From Acidobacteriota bacterium (GTDB lineage: Bacteria; Acidobacteriota; Vicinamibacteria; Vicinamibacterales; UBA823): a stretch of 20,902 nt of DNA. Location of the stretch: positions 1-20,902 of the forward strand of contig DODG01000218.1 in assembly GCA_003509065.1 (NCBI GenBank), read 5' to 3'. Positions 1-8,104 of the stretch are shown piece by piece (within the stretch, counting starts at the first letter, position 1; each line of letters starts with the position of its first letter). A program made the translations under genes and the position numbers. The notes beneath the pieces were generated by a model. It saw nothing but the letters and a program-made list of their open reading frames with translations. It did no database searches and was not told the origin of the DNA.

Positions 1-347
1 GCAACGTCTTCGATGTGCGGATTCAGACCACGGTTCTCATGCATAACCATGACAGCCGGATGCGGTCCCTCACTCGTCGGCTGTACTAGATACCCCCGCA
101 TCGTGCCCGAAGTACCTCCGGGCGACGGATACTCAACATAGGTTCCCTTCATCCGCGAGTCAGTAAACGAAATCGTCTGCGCTTCGGCATATCGAGGGAG
201 TAAGGCTTCTGCCATCCAGAGCGCGGATACACCACCAACGGTCATCACCGTCGCACGTTTAAGAAATTCGCGCCGGTCGATGTGCCCATGGCAGTACTCG
301 TCATAGAGGTCAAAGATTCGAGGGTCAATATTCTGTTTCGTCGTCAT
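1..347 (-). CDS. Dienelactone hydrolase family protein with Tat signal (3' part outside window)
   Basis: I translated this gene by hand from the ATG at 347 to the window edge, about 115 codons; its C-terminal part is missing. Near residues 25-31 it has a twin-arginine motif (DRREFLKR) followed by a hydrophobic stretch and an Ala-Glu-Ala-Gln cleavage-like site, so it is probably exported by the Tat pathway. The mature part continues with a short beta-rich lead-in containing PSPGG and RGYLVQP. It then has HPAVMVMHENRGLNPHIEDV, the oxyanion-side strand typical of the dienelactone hydrolase (DLH) alpha/beta-hydrolase family, especially the YghX-like Tat-exported branch. The catalytic Cys/Ser-Asp-His residues lie outside the window, so activity cannot be judged. 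A strong AAGGAGG at 359-365 precedes the start by 11 bases. It is the last visible gene of the minus-strand run, 62 bases after the GT-C-like gene. Substrate unknown. Confidence 0.85.
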   Translation of the reverse strand, partial: MTTKQNIDPRIFDLYDEYCHGHIDRREFLKRATVMTVGGVSALWMAEALLPRYAEAQTISFTDSRMKGTYVEYPSPGGTSGTMRGYLVQPTSEGPHPAVMVMHENRGLNPHIEDV

Positions 348-409
348 CAGTCAAACATCCTCCTTGGCATCATGCGGTGTGCCGGTCTGATACTAGCGCA
401 CCTCACTCC

Positions 410-2395
410 TCAGAGATAGTGCCACAGCCACGGCACCCGGAGCGTTTCCAACCCAGCGACCACGGAGACATTACCAAGGACGGCCAGTGGCCAGAAACCT
501 CCCATCCGGACAAGTTGCATATTAAAAGCGACAGTCATGGGCAACAACACACGACTCGCCGCAAATTGATGTCCGTCCCACACGGCTGGACCCAAAATGC
601 ACATTAGCCCCACATATGCAATGCCCACCCGCCACCACGGTGACGTCCAATCGCGCTGCCAGAGGAGAAAGATCGCTTGGATCGTTAAGCTGAGTAATGT
701 AAGAAAACTAAAGCGGGCAAACGTTTCCGCCCAAGGGTTAATCCAGAGTTCCGACAGCGTCACGTGCCACTTAGTGATGAGCGCCGACAAGGGCGGTGCA
801 AGGTTGTGCTCTCCCGACGAGAGCACTACCCCGTAGTCGGACCAATACAGGTACGCGAGCCACAGCATGAACGGCATTGCCACCACGACGCCACGAGTGA
901 CCGGCACCAGGAGATCGTGCAATCGAAATCCACGCCAAGTGCGAGGGAACACCGCGACGCCAGCCAGTAGATTCGTTTCTCGTCCAAGGCCCGCCAGCCC
1001 GAGGACGGCCGTGGCCGTCCATGGCCGGCCCCGTTCAAGCGCTATCATCGCTAACACCAAGAGCAACAAACTGGGGCCGGCTAACAGTGAAAGCCGCACT
1101 GAGGAAATCAACCCGTACCCAAAGAGACAACCAGTCCACAGCAACACATTGGTAAAAGTGACCGGCGGCACCCACCGTAGCAGCAACCACGCCAAGATGA
1201 ACCAGCACAGGATGTTCTGGACCGCATAGGCTTGCAAAATCCACGACGGTTGACCCATACCCAAGAGAAACGCGGTCCAGGAAAAAAGAATGCGGGGCGC
1301 ACGATACGAAAACGTGTCGATCGCGCGTTCAATGAACGGATCTTGGAAGAACGGGTCCAAGGCTAACTGCGCATAAAACTGTCCGTCGTAACCCGGCGAT
1401 GAATCCACAAAGTGCGGCAAGGCTTTTACCGTTGGTAATGCCTGTGCCTCGTATCGCTCTCCAAACAAGATGAGGGAAGTAAATCCGGTCTCGGTTGCGT
1501 AAAAGCCACTCACCGAAACAAGAAAGAGTGCAACCAAACCACCACAGAGCATCCTGAGCCCAATCCGTGTCAGGCTCCTTTTCCTGGCATGATAAAAATT
1601 GCGCGTGAGGTGCCACAGGGTCACGCACCCGCGCCATAGTCGCTGCACGCCCGGGATCACGACGGGTAAATACAAGACACCCAAACAGATGAGCAACGCA
1701 CTCCAGGAAAGCAGAACCTTGTACGGTGACACAATCGGGATAAGCCAGGTGAGACAGAAGAAGCCGACGATGATACTGATCAGACTCGTTTCAATGCGTC
1801 GAACAAAAGTATGCGTCTCGAAGCGGAACAGTGCACACGACAAGACCAGTAACGCCGCAAATAACCCAACCGCACCCACTACGGAAACGGATTGGTAGTC
1901 ATTCACGATCCCCGGCACAATGACCAGACTGAATAGGCCGTGGGAAAATCCATGCGCGGTCCCGATTTCCAAGTAGGACAGCGCCCAACCTGACCCATCA
2001 CCACGCAACTCAAGTACGTCGCCCGGCTGGACACCAGTGGGCACACTGAGGTCAATCCGTCGTGTCTCCGCTGGTCGAAGATCAACGTGCGTCGGCTCTG
2101 TATCATTGAAAGTAATCGTGATGGTGCGACTAGAACGCGCCGCGTTCAGCAATTTGACAATGATTGCCGTGGGTCGGCCGGCGAGGTCTGGAGCCTCCGG
2201 AAGCGGTACGGTTAAGAGGCCATCGACCGGTTGCTGCTCGCCGGCGATGACTGGCACCCGAACTCGATCAAAGGTTTGGTAGGTCCGTGCGTACAGGATC
2301 ATCGCGGAAACACCCGCCAACACGACGAACCCACCGAAACGTATCCATCCGGGCCAGTGCCAGTCTGTCACTATCTCGTCCAGACTCCGACCCAC
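410..2395 (-). CDS. Large GT-C-like polytopic membrane protein, possibly cell-surface glycopolymer formation
   Basis: This 661-residue integral membrane protein has one N-terminal membrane helix (about 19-36) and a roughly 110-residue beta-rich extracytoplasmic domain (about 41-155). About ten further hydrophobic segments follow to the C-terminus. The loop around residues 335-348 reads GYDGQFYAQLALDP, followed by RAPRILFSW and later GLGRETN (about 470). This pattern is seen in GT-C-fold membrane proteins linked to cell-surface glycopolymer formation (AZOBR_p60025-like, from memory), where a loop acidic residue is proposed to be catalytic. The fold resemblance is what I see; the role in lipid-linked sugar transfer is inference. 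The start is uncertain: the first codon is GTG at 2395 with no clear ribosome site, and an in-frame stop lies eight codons upstream. It lies 139 bases downstream of the enolase-superfamily gene and may belong to the same transcript. Confidence 0.75.
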   Translation of the reverse strand: MGRSLDEIVTDWHWPGWIRFGGFVVLAGVSAMILYARTYQTFDRVRVPVIAGEQQPVDGLLTVPLPEAPDLAGRPTAIIVKLLNAARSSRTITITFNDTEPTHVDLRPAETRRIDLSVPTGVQPGDVLELRGDGSGWALSYLEIGTAHGFSHGLFSLVIVPGIVNDYQSVSVVGAVGLFAALLVLSCALFRFETHTFVRRIETSLISIIVGFFCLTWLIPIVSPYKVLLSWSALLICLGVLYLPVVIPGVQRLWRGCVTLWHLTRNFYHARKRSLTRIGLRMLCGGLVALFLVSVSGFYATETGFTSLILFGERYEAQALPTVKALPHFVDSSPGYDGQFYAQLALDPFFQDPFIERAIDTFSYRAPRILFSWTAFLLGMGQPSWILQAYAVQNILCWFILAWLLLRWVPPVTFTNVLLWTGCLFGYGLISSVRLSLLAGPSLLLLVLAMIALERGRPWTATAVLGLAGLGRETNLLAGVAVFPRTWRGFRLHDLLVPVTRGVVVAMPFMLWLAYLYWSDYGVVLSSGEHNLAPPLSALITKWHVTLSELWINPWAETFARFSFLTLLSLTIQAIFLLWQRDWTSPWWRVGIAYVGLMCILGPAVWDGHQFAASRVLLPMTVAFNMQLVRMGGFWPLAVLGNVSVVAGLETLRVPWLWHYL

Positions 2396-2534
2396 TTGAG
2401 TGGGAATGCTGCTCGAATGTTATGCGACTGTTGAGCCAGTGTAGGCACAATGCTCTCCGGCCACGATGACCACTCAGCACTGTACCGCTGGCATTCAAGG
2501 ATTTCAAGATGACTCCAGGGGTCGTGTGAGTTGG

Positions 2535-3659
2535 TCATTCAGACAAACTCACGGCAAAGTCTTGGGTCGGCCGCAACGTGAGTCCCCACCCGCTAGCGGT
2601 AGCTAAAGCATAGTCGTCAGCCTTGAGGATACCGCCTGCGCCAAACATAAGGACTGGGTTCGCTACGTCCGTCTGAAGCAGATGCGTACCGAAGGCTCCC
2701 TCTTGCGCCACGAGATTGGTCCCAGCTGCTCGCGCGACGACCAGCGCGGCTCGTGTCAACACGCTGGTCTCGCCCACCTGCGCACCCACGATCACAGGAA
2801 TGCCGGCCTGGCCTGCAGCTTGAACAACTGCCAGTGACCGGAACAACCCGCCCATCTTGGACACACGTACATTGATGATCCATCGCTCCGCATCCCGAGC
2901 AAGTGCCGCGACCTGGTCAACCCGCAGAAAGCTTTCGTCCAGAATGATCGGGGAACCCGTACACTCCGATACCTCACGCATGCCGTCAAAGGCGTTCGGC
3001 GACAATGGTTCCTCAATCCCGACGAAATCCCATGCCAACTCTCTCAGATCTCGTACCGCCGTGTCGACATCGGCCCAGAGGTTGTTCGCATCAACTCGAA
3101 TCCGGAGTGGTGTTTGTTCATGCTCCGTACGCATACTCTTAATCTTCTCGTGGTTGTGATTCAAATCGTCAGCCAGTTTTAATTTAAAATCGACGAACCC
3201 CATCGCCCGATACTGTGCCACCGTTCTCCGAAACTGTTCGGCCTCGCTATCGCTCACGATCGCCGAATACGTAAAGGCTCCTGTCGTAGTCGGCAAGTCC
3301 AACACGCGCTCGACTGGTACCCCCTCGCATCGCGCAAACATTTCCAGCATCGCCAGTTCCATCGCACACCAGGCTGCCGGGTTCGTATCAATGCTTGCCG
3401 TATGGGTGTTCACCCAGGTACGCAAGTTCGCAACGGACTGTACCGTGCGACAGAGGGACTCACAATGTTCCTCGAAAAACGCTTGCGCCGACCCCAGACT
3501 TTCTCCAGTGACGTACTCGCGGGGACACCCTTCGCCCACGCCAATGACCTCCCCAGTCTGCGCGACCACCCAGACGCTCTGGGTCGCAGCACGGCTAGCC
3601 GACTTATGGGTAAAGGTCGTCGTAAAGGGAATCTGGACTCGAAAGAGAGCAAGGTGCAT
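2535..3659 (-). CDS. Enolase-superfamily enzyme (mandelate racemase/muconate lactonizing, epimerase-like)
   Basis: The 374-residue length is normal for the family. Residues 1-120 form the capping domain and 120-360 the barrel. The full muconate-lactonizing subgroup catalytic set is visible: the Lys-x-Lys pair K159/K161 (FKLKL), metal ligands D190 (VDAN), E216 (GIEEP) and D241 (LDES), and the opposite-face base K268 (VSKMGG). These enzymes abstract a proton next to a carboxylate and give epimerization, cycloisomerization or dehydration. General resemblance is to dipeptide epimerases and o-succinylbenzoate synthases. However, the Asp-x-Asp pair that dipeptide epimerases use to hold the substrate amino group is not evident where I expect it (residues about 320-323 read EGAF). 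I therefore give no substrate. There is no signal peptide, so it is cytoplasmic. It starts 2 bases after the GH3 gene stop, implying co-expression with GH3. Confidence 0.93.
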   Translation of the reverse strand: MHLALFRVQIPFTTTFTHKSASRAATQSVWVVAQTGEVIGVGEGCPREYVTGESLGSAQAFFEEHCESLCRTVQSVANLRTWVNTHTASIDTNPAAWCAMELAMLEMFARCEGVPVERVLDLPTTTGAFTYSAIVSDSEAEQFRRTVAQYRAMGFVDFKLKLADDLNHNHEKIKSMRTEHEQTPLRIRVDANNLWADVDTAVRDLRELAWDFVGIEEPLSPNAFDGMREVSECTGSPIILDESFLRVDQVAALARDAERWIINVRVSKMGGLFRSLAVVQAAGQAGIPVIVGAQVGETSVLTRAALVVARAAGTNLVAQEGAFGTHLLQTDVANPVLMFGAGGILKADDYALATASGWGLTLRPTQDFAVSLSE

Positions 3660-3661
3660 AA

Positions 3662-5353
3662 CTAGTCTACCGAGTGTGTAGTTAGGTCCGCACGGAACTC
3701 AGCGAAAGGAAACGGGCAGTCCGCTTGATACTGGAGAGCGATCAGTTTAAATTGCCCTTCCCGTTGTCCCTCCTGAAGACAGTGCTGCTTATAAGCGTCG
3801 CCCGTTCCGGACCGGACTGGAAGCAGTTCCAGTGGCTGCAGGCGTCCACTCGCCCGCTTGGCTGCATATTCAACATTGCCGTCCATAAGGTGCCGTTCAA
3901 CCGACTCAATTGTTTGCTGGATCCAACTGTCAGTCGGCGTGGCACATTCCACAACGAGACGATAGCGTTCTTGGACAGCATCGGCGAGCATCAGAAAAAA
4001 ACCCGAGACAAACCCAGTAGCATCTTCAGCGGTTCGCACTGCGGCAATCACCTGACTTTCATACAGTTTTTCTCCGGTAATATTCGTGACGCCCTTCCCT
4101 TTTTGCACAAACTCAATCGTCGGTGTGTTGTAAAATAACCCGGTCACGCGCACGATATCATTCATGAAATAGCGATAGAGGCCAGTCGCGGTCGTCGGAA
4201 AAATATAGTATTCCTTGCCCTCGGTGAGTTGGTCAATCGTAAGGAACGCCTGACGGCCTGCATCCCAATCGTCGCGTTCGACAAACTCGAAAAAGTTTTC
4301 ATGGATGGTCGGAATGCCAACGTTCCGGTTCAAGTCCACCATTAGGGTTCCTCGGAGTTCACTCGCTAAATAACCCAACTCGGCCACGCGTGCAGTCGGT
4401 GGCAGGGTTGGACGCACCCGTGCCAGCGGAATACCACAACTTCCCCCAGTCCACGTAGACACCATCTGTAACTCGGGCCAAAAATCGGCGAATGTCGGCT
4501 GCGGCAAGCTGAGAACCGTCTGCAGTTCGGTGACGCGGCGCGACGTGCACGACAACCGTGGACGAATGACGGCCTGCACGTCGACCGGCAGCTCGTCGAT
4601 CCGAGAAAACGTTTGCTGCGTGATGTCGTGCAACAATGTCGAGCGATTAGCTGCAAGGACAGCAAGCAGCTTAACCAAGGTGGATGGATTTGCGCACGCG
4701 AGATGCGTCACGTCGCGGTATGCGATACCAAGTCGTAAAATAAGAAGATACTTGAGATCGTAGTCTTCGATCTCAAACACCTGATAGGGCAACACGTATT
4801 TCACCTTGGCTAGTCTCGGCATGTTCTGGTACATGAACCCCGAGGTAGAGCCATACGGTGTGCCAGTGTCGAGCGTTCCTTCTTCAGCCGGACTGACGAT
4901 GGCGACGCAGCGTCCATAGTAGGCACGCGGCTCGGTCGTAAACTGCACGTAGGATTGGATGGCTTGGCTTCGCTTATGTTCCTGGAGGGTCGCCGGCAGA
5001 ATCGGAATCAACTTCGCTTGCCCAGTCGTTCCACTCGTCTTCGCGTACATAACCGGCTGCGCAATGTTAAGCGCCGGTTCGCCAGTCTGCTCTTGGTCCT
5101 CAATATAAGGACGTAGGGTCTCATAAGTTTGCACCGGAACTGCAGCAATAAAGTCATCGTAGTTGCTCACTGTGTTTAGGCGATGCTCACGCCCAAATCG
5201 CGTCGTAGTGTTACGACGCAAGAGTTGTTGTAATAACGCACGCTGAATCTGTCCAGGATGTTTGGCCGCGTGCACGAACGGTCGCCAATGAGTCCACCGA
5301 AGGATTTGCATGCGCACCCAGAGTGCACAATTGAGCAACGTATTAGCGATCAT
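3662..5353 (-). CDS. GH3 family acyl-adenylating amido synthetase (auxin-responsive GH3-like)
   Basis: This 563-residue protein has the hallmark motifs of the GH3 branch of the adenylate-forming superfamily. The phosphate loop SGTTG is at 107-111, the nucleotide motif YLASE at 328-332, YRYFMNDIVRV at 393-403, ITGEKLYE at 425-432, and a C-terminal lysine in GQFKLI near 536. Plant members (for example JAR1) activate a carboxylic acid as an acyl-AMP and join it to an amino acid. Bacterial members are common but mostly uncharacterized, so the acid and the amine here are unknown. It is cytoplasmic. The ATG at 5353 overlaps the end of the upstream hydroxylase-family gene by 11 bases and has no good Shine-Dalgarno of its own, which suggests translational coupling; an alternative ATG is at codon 15. 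The enolase-superfamily gene follows after 2 bases. Very likely a three-gene metabolic unit. Confidence 0.93.
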   Translation of the reverse strand: MIANTLLNCALWVRMQILRWTHWRPFVHAAKHPGQIQRALLQQLLRRNTTTRFGREHRLNTVSNYDDFIAAVPVQTYETLRPYIEDQEQTGEPALNIAQPVMYAKTSGTTGQAKLIPILPATLQEHKRSQAIQSYVQFTTEPRAYYGRCVAIVSPAEEGTLDTGTPYGSTSGFMYQNMPRLAKVKYVLPYQVFEIEDYDLKYLLILRLGIAYRDVTHLACANPSTLVKLLAVLAANRSTLLHDITQQTFSRIDELPVDVQAVIRPRLSCTSRRVTELQTVLSLPQPTFADFWPELQMVSTWTGGSCGIPLARVRPTLPPTARVAELGYLASELRGTLMVDLNRNVGIPTIHENFFEFVERDDWDAGRQAFLTIDQLTEGKEYYIFPTTATGLYRYFMNDIVRVTGLFYNTPTIEFVQKGKGVTNITGEKLYESQVIAAVRTAEDATGFVSGFFLMLADAVQERYRLVVECATPTDSWIQQTIESVERHLMDGNVEYAAKRASGRLQPLELLPVRSGTGDAYKQHCLQEGQREGQFKLIALQYQADCPFPFAEFRADLTTHSVD

Positions 5354-6248
5354 GAGGTGGTGACTGCTTGTCGAGACCCGGGGTTAGCGGTGCCGTCATC
5401 TGGCCGACAAAGTCCAACGGGTAATCACGATTAAAGAGACCTAACTTGCCAACCCGCATACGTTTGGGTAAAAACCAAGTGCCAAACAGAAGGTCCCAGA
5501 CAATCAGGTTATTTCCGTAGTTGCGATTCGATTCATCCACCAGCTTCGAATGGTGCCAACGATGCAATTCAGGTCCACTCACTAGATAATTGAGAGGCCC
5601 ATAACAGACATCAACATTGGAATGCTGGTAAAAGCCGTTGATTGCATAGAAGAGAAAATAAAGAGCGACAACATCCCCACCGACACCAACCAACATAAAC
5701 GGCAGAGTGTCGAGCGAATACTGCAGTGCTTTTTCGACAGGATGAAACCGCCCAACATTGAGCCAGTAGAGCTTCTTGGGTGAATGATGCACTGCGTGAA
5801 GTCGCCACAGGGTTTTGGTGTTATGTGCCGCGACGTGCAGCGGGTACCGAAACAGTTCGGCCGTCAAGAGCATCAAAGCTACTTGAAGAATCAACGGCAG
5901 TTGGCTAGGCCACACTTGGCCGAGCGACCAACCGAGAGACTCGAAGTATCCAAGCGCCGTCAATGCCACCACCAACCCGAGTACTTGCGGGAGCACCATC
6001 TGAATCGTAACCATGAACAATAGGTCATTCTTTACATCGGTCCACCGCGGTTGCCAGGATTTGTCATAGGGAATGACGAACTCAAAACACGTGACGGTAG
6101 CTGCCGCCAACACGACCGCAACATACGAAGCTCCCAGAATCGACCATCCCATCGCCACTAGCGTGGTATTCACCGCGAAAGCACCTAACATCGTCACGGG
6201 GAAAGCAACTTTTGCAAGAATACCGAAATGTCTCGTGTCAGGTTCCAT
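5343..6248 (-). CDS. Sterol desaturase / fatty acid hydroxylase family membrane di-iron enzyme
   Basis: This 301-residue membrane protein has about five hydrophobic segments (roughly 10-35, 38-57, 76-100, 115-135 and 180-205). It carries the histidine clusters of the fatty acid hydroxylase/sterol desaturase superfamily: H138-x3-H142, H151-x2-H154-H155 (HAVHH), H169, H209 and H229-x2-H232-H233 (HRWHH). These ligate a di-iron centre on the cytoplasmic face that hydroxylates or desaturates lipid-like substrates with oxygen. The family covers sterols, fatty acids, carotenoids and ether lipids, so the substrate is open. The ATG at 6248 is preceded by an AAAGGTGG ribosome site. It lies 43 bases after the CehA-like gene and overlaps the GH3 gene by 11 bases. 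This placement suggests that its product or substrate passes to the GH3 enzyme; that link is inference. Confidence 0.92.
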   Translation of the reverse strand: MEPDTRHFGILAKVAFPVTMLGAFAVNTTLVAMGWSILGASYVAVVLAAATVTCFEFVIPYDKSWQPRWTDVKNDLLFMVTIQMVLPQVLGLVVALTALGYFESLGWSLGQVWPSQLPLILQVALMLLTAELFRYPLHVAAHNTKTLWRLHAVHHSPKKLYWLNVGRFHPVEKALQYSLDTLPFMLVGVGGDVVALYFLFYAINGFYQHSNVDVCYGPLNYLVSGPELHRWHHSKLVDESNRNYGNNLIVWDLLFGTWFLPKRMRVGKLGLFNRDYPLDFVGQMTAPLTPGLDKQSPPHDR

Positions 6249-6291
6249 GCGCCACCTTTATTGTCTCGCGAACGTAATCCGACATACCAAA

Positions 6292-7977
6292 TTATTCTCC
6301 GTCGCCGAGTTCCCGCCGAAGTTTTGCAATCACCTCTCGGGTTTCGGCAATCTGTTCTTCCAACCCGTCACGATCTCGCCAAGCTAGATGGTCGAGCGAA
6401 TCGTTCGGCTGAGAAATTTCTTCCTGCAGTTCATCGAGATACTGCCCACTTAAATCAAGATACTCCTCCAGCGTGTCAGGACTATGAAAACCTGAACCCG
6501 ACACGGTCACATACACTGGCGTTGAATGCGCTATTTGCGTTGGACCAGCTCTCGTGCGGGCGGCAATCCAGACACCGTGATCCACTGGGAGACTCATGGT
6601 CACCGCAAGACGTTCTGACGACTGATTCGGGTCGCGAGCTGACACCGATTCGATGACTGCTCCGTGAGCCACAATCTCAAGCTCCTCCAATGGAATCTGC
6701 GTGGCGTGCCCTTGAGCGCGCGCAGTAATTCTGAGCGTCGACCCCGATTCGACATCAACCCGGTCACCAGGGATTGCTTCATTAACTGTCAATTCAACGA
6801 TCGGACCACTGGTAACAAAGGTGTGCCCGTCACGCACGCTCTCGCGCCAAGTCTCAAAAGTGAACTCATCGCCCACGTAGGTGTAAAAACGAGCGTCGCC
6901 GATTCTCGGATCGGCACTGTTCGGAGATCGACCACACCACGGAAAATCCGATCCGGCCGTTGCAGTCAATTCAAACCCAAGATTGAGGAAATGATAATAA
7001 TGGTCCGTATGAAGAGGCCCGTCTGCCGCGCAGAACTGCAACAACTCCAAGAAATCAACTTTATCGCGAAGGACGTCGAGCGTCAGACCACGATAGCCAT
7101 GAAATGTAACGGCTTGGTGCGCATAGCCCGTCATACCACCCAGTTCATGAATCCGGTCAAACACTTGATCATAATAATAGTACCCACTCGGACCCTGGCT
7201 GAGTGCAGGGTCCTCGAGGCGTACGAAGTCATCAGCAGCTAATGAGATCGTATGCCCCCGCTCGTGCGTCCGAGGGTCTTCCTGCCCCGACGCCAACAAG
7301 CGGTCTTCCACGTGATAGACACCATCGAGTCCCCACGCATACTGTGAGTAATAGGTCGCCCAAAAATCACCCATCTGCAGAAGAGTGCCTACCTGCAGAT
7401 CCTCAGCCGCAATCCACCCGAGAATCGACGGGTTATCGCGTGGCGACCGTCGAAGATGAATGTGACCGTCTGCCGACACCCAACCGCGGGACGGCATATC
7501 TACCCAACGCGCCATCCGGTAGGTTTCCAGGACTTCTTCGTCCGCCGCAATGACCAACTCATGTTCCTGTTCGAGGTACTCATACCCTTTCGAGATCCTT
7601 AACTGATAGAGCCCGGCTGGCAGCGTTAACTCAAACGCACCTTCCGTGTAAAAGTCGCCGTTTGGTAACGAGTCGAAATCCTCTGCCGCATCGAACCGGC
7701 CCCACATGACGGCGAGTGCGTTATCCGGCGGGATGACAGGTTCACCCTGCGCATTGGTCAACCGAATGCGAACCGGAGTGGAGACTTCTGTTGTATCGTC
7801 GACAACCGTCATTGCCAGGCGTCCCGTGCCACTAGCAACCTGCCAAAAGGCAATCGTCCCAGACTTCAGCAACACCGAACCAGCGACTATCAGCAGTAGG
7901 GCGCCGAGCAGACTAAGTCGGCGTACGAATGGTTTACGCCACGTTACTCGCCAGGTGCTCTCTTCTCCTGTGGACAT
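6292..7977 (-). CDS. CehA/McbA family PHP-type metallohydrolase, membrane anchored
   Basis: This 561-residue protein has an N-terminal signal-anchor helix at about 20-37, so the rest is predicted outside the cytoplasm. Residues 50-155 look like an immunoglobulin- or carboxypeptidase-regulatory-like beta domain. The PHP-type metal site follows: ADGHIH with H172 and H174, GYAHQ with H287, and GSDFPW with D344. This layout matches the CehA/McbA family, named for carbaryl hydrolases but broadly distributed as phosphoesterase- or amidase-like enzymes of unknown natural substrate. The C-terminal 60 residues are charged and probably coiled coil. The start at 7977 has a strong GGAGGAGGAG ribosome site. 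It is the first gene of the minus-strand run, divergent from the DUF2961 gene. Carbaryl hydrolysis should not be inferred from the name. Confidence 0.9.
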   Translation of the reverse strand: MSTGEESTWRVTWRKPFVRRLSLLGALLLIVAGSVLLKSGTIAFWQVASGTGRLAMTVVDDTTEVSTPVRIRLTNAQGEPVIPPDNALAVMWGRFDAAEDFDSLPNGDFYTEGAFELTLPAGLYQLRISKGYEYLEQEHELVIAADEEVLETYRMARWVDMPSRGWVSADGHIHLRRSPRDNPSILGWIAAEDLQVGTLLQMGDFWATYYSQYAWGLDGVYHVEDRLLASGQEDPRTHERGHTISLAADDFVRLEDPALSQGPSGYYYYDQVFDRIHELGGMTGYAHQAVTFHGYRGLTLDVLRDKVDFLELLQFCAADGPLHTDHYYHFLNLGFELTATAGSDFPWCGRSPNSADPRIGDARFYTYVGDEFTFETWRESVRDGHTFVTSGPIVELTVNEAIPGDRVDVESGSTLRITARAQGHATQIPLEELEIVAHGAVIESVSARDPNQSSERLAVTMSLPVDHGVWIAARTRAGPTQIAHSTPVYVTVSGSGFHSPDTLEEYLDLSGQYLDELQEEISQPNDSLDHLAWRDRDGLEEQIAETREVIAKLRRELGDGE

Positions 7978-8104
7978 TACACTCCTCCTCCGCCGTCTCG
8001 GGAATTGATTCTTCCCGTGGTACTATCAACTCCGTGACGTCCACGCAAGTGAAATTCAAAGGCGCATTTATTCATTAGTATCGAACCAAGGAAGGAATCT
8101 GGCC
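7978..8104. promoter_or_regulatory. Divergent intergenic region between CehA-like and GH172-like genes
   Basis: These 127 bases separate two outward-reading genes, so they must hold the start signals for both unless transcription enters from elsewhere. Visible are the GGAGGAGGAG ribosome site for the minus gene at the left end and AAGGAAGGAA for the plus gene at the right end. The middle is A+T-richer (around 8055-8085). I cannot assign -35/-10 boxes or an operator with confidence. Confidence 0.4.

Noticed and set aside
6664..7242. A 192-codon plus-strand open frame opposite the CehA/McbA-like gene
   Set aside because: Antisense to a gene with complete metal-site residues; no domain is recognisable.
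6292..7977. Reading the CehA-like enzyme as a carbaryl-degrading enzyme
   Set aside because: The name comes from one substrate of founding members; no pesticide-degradation context is visible here.
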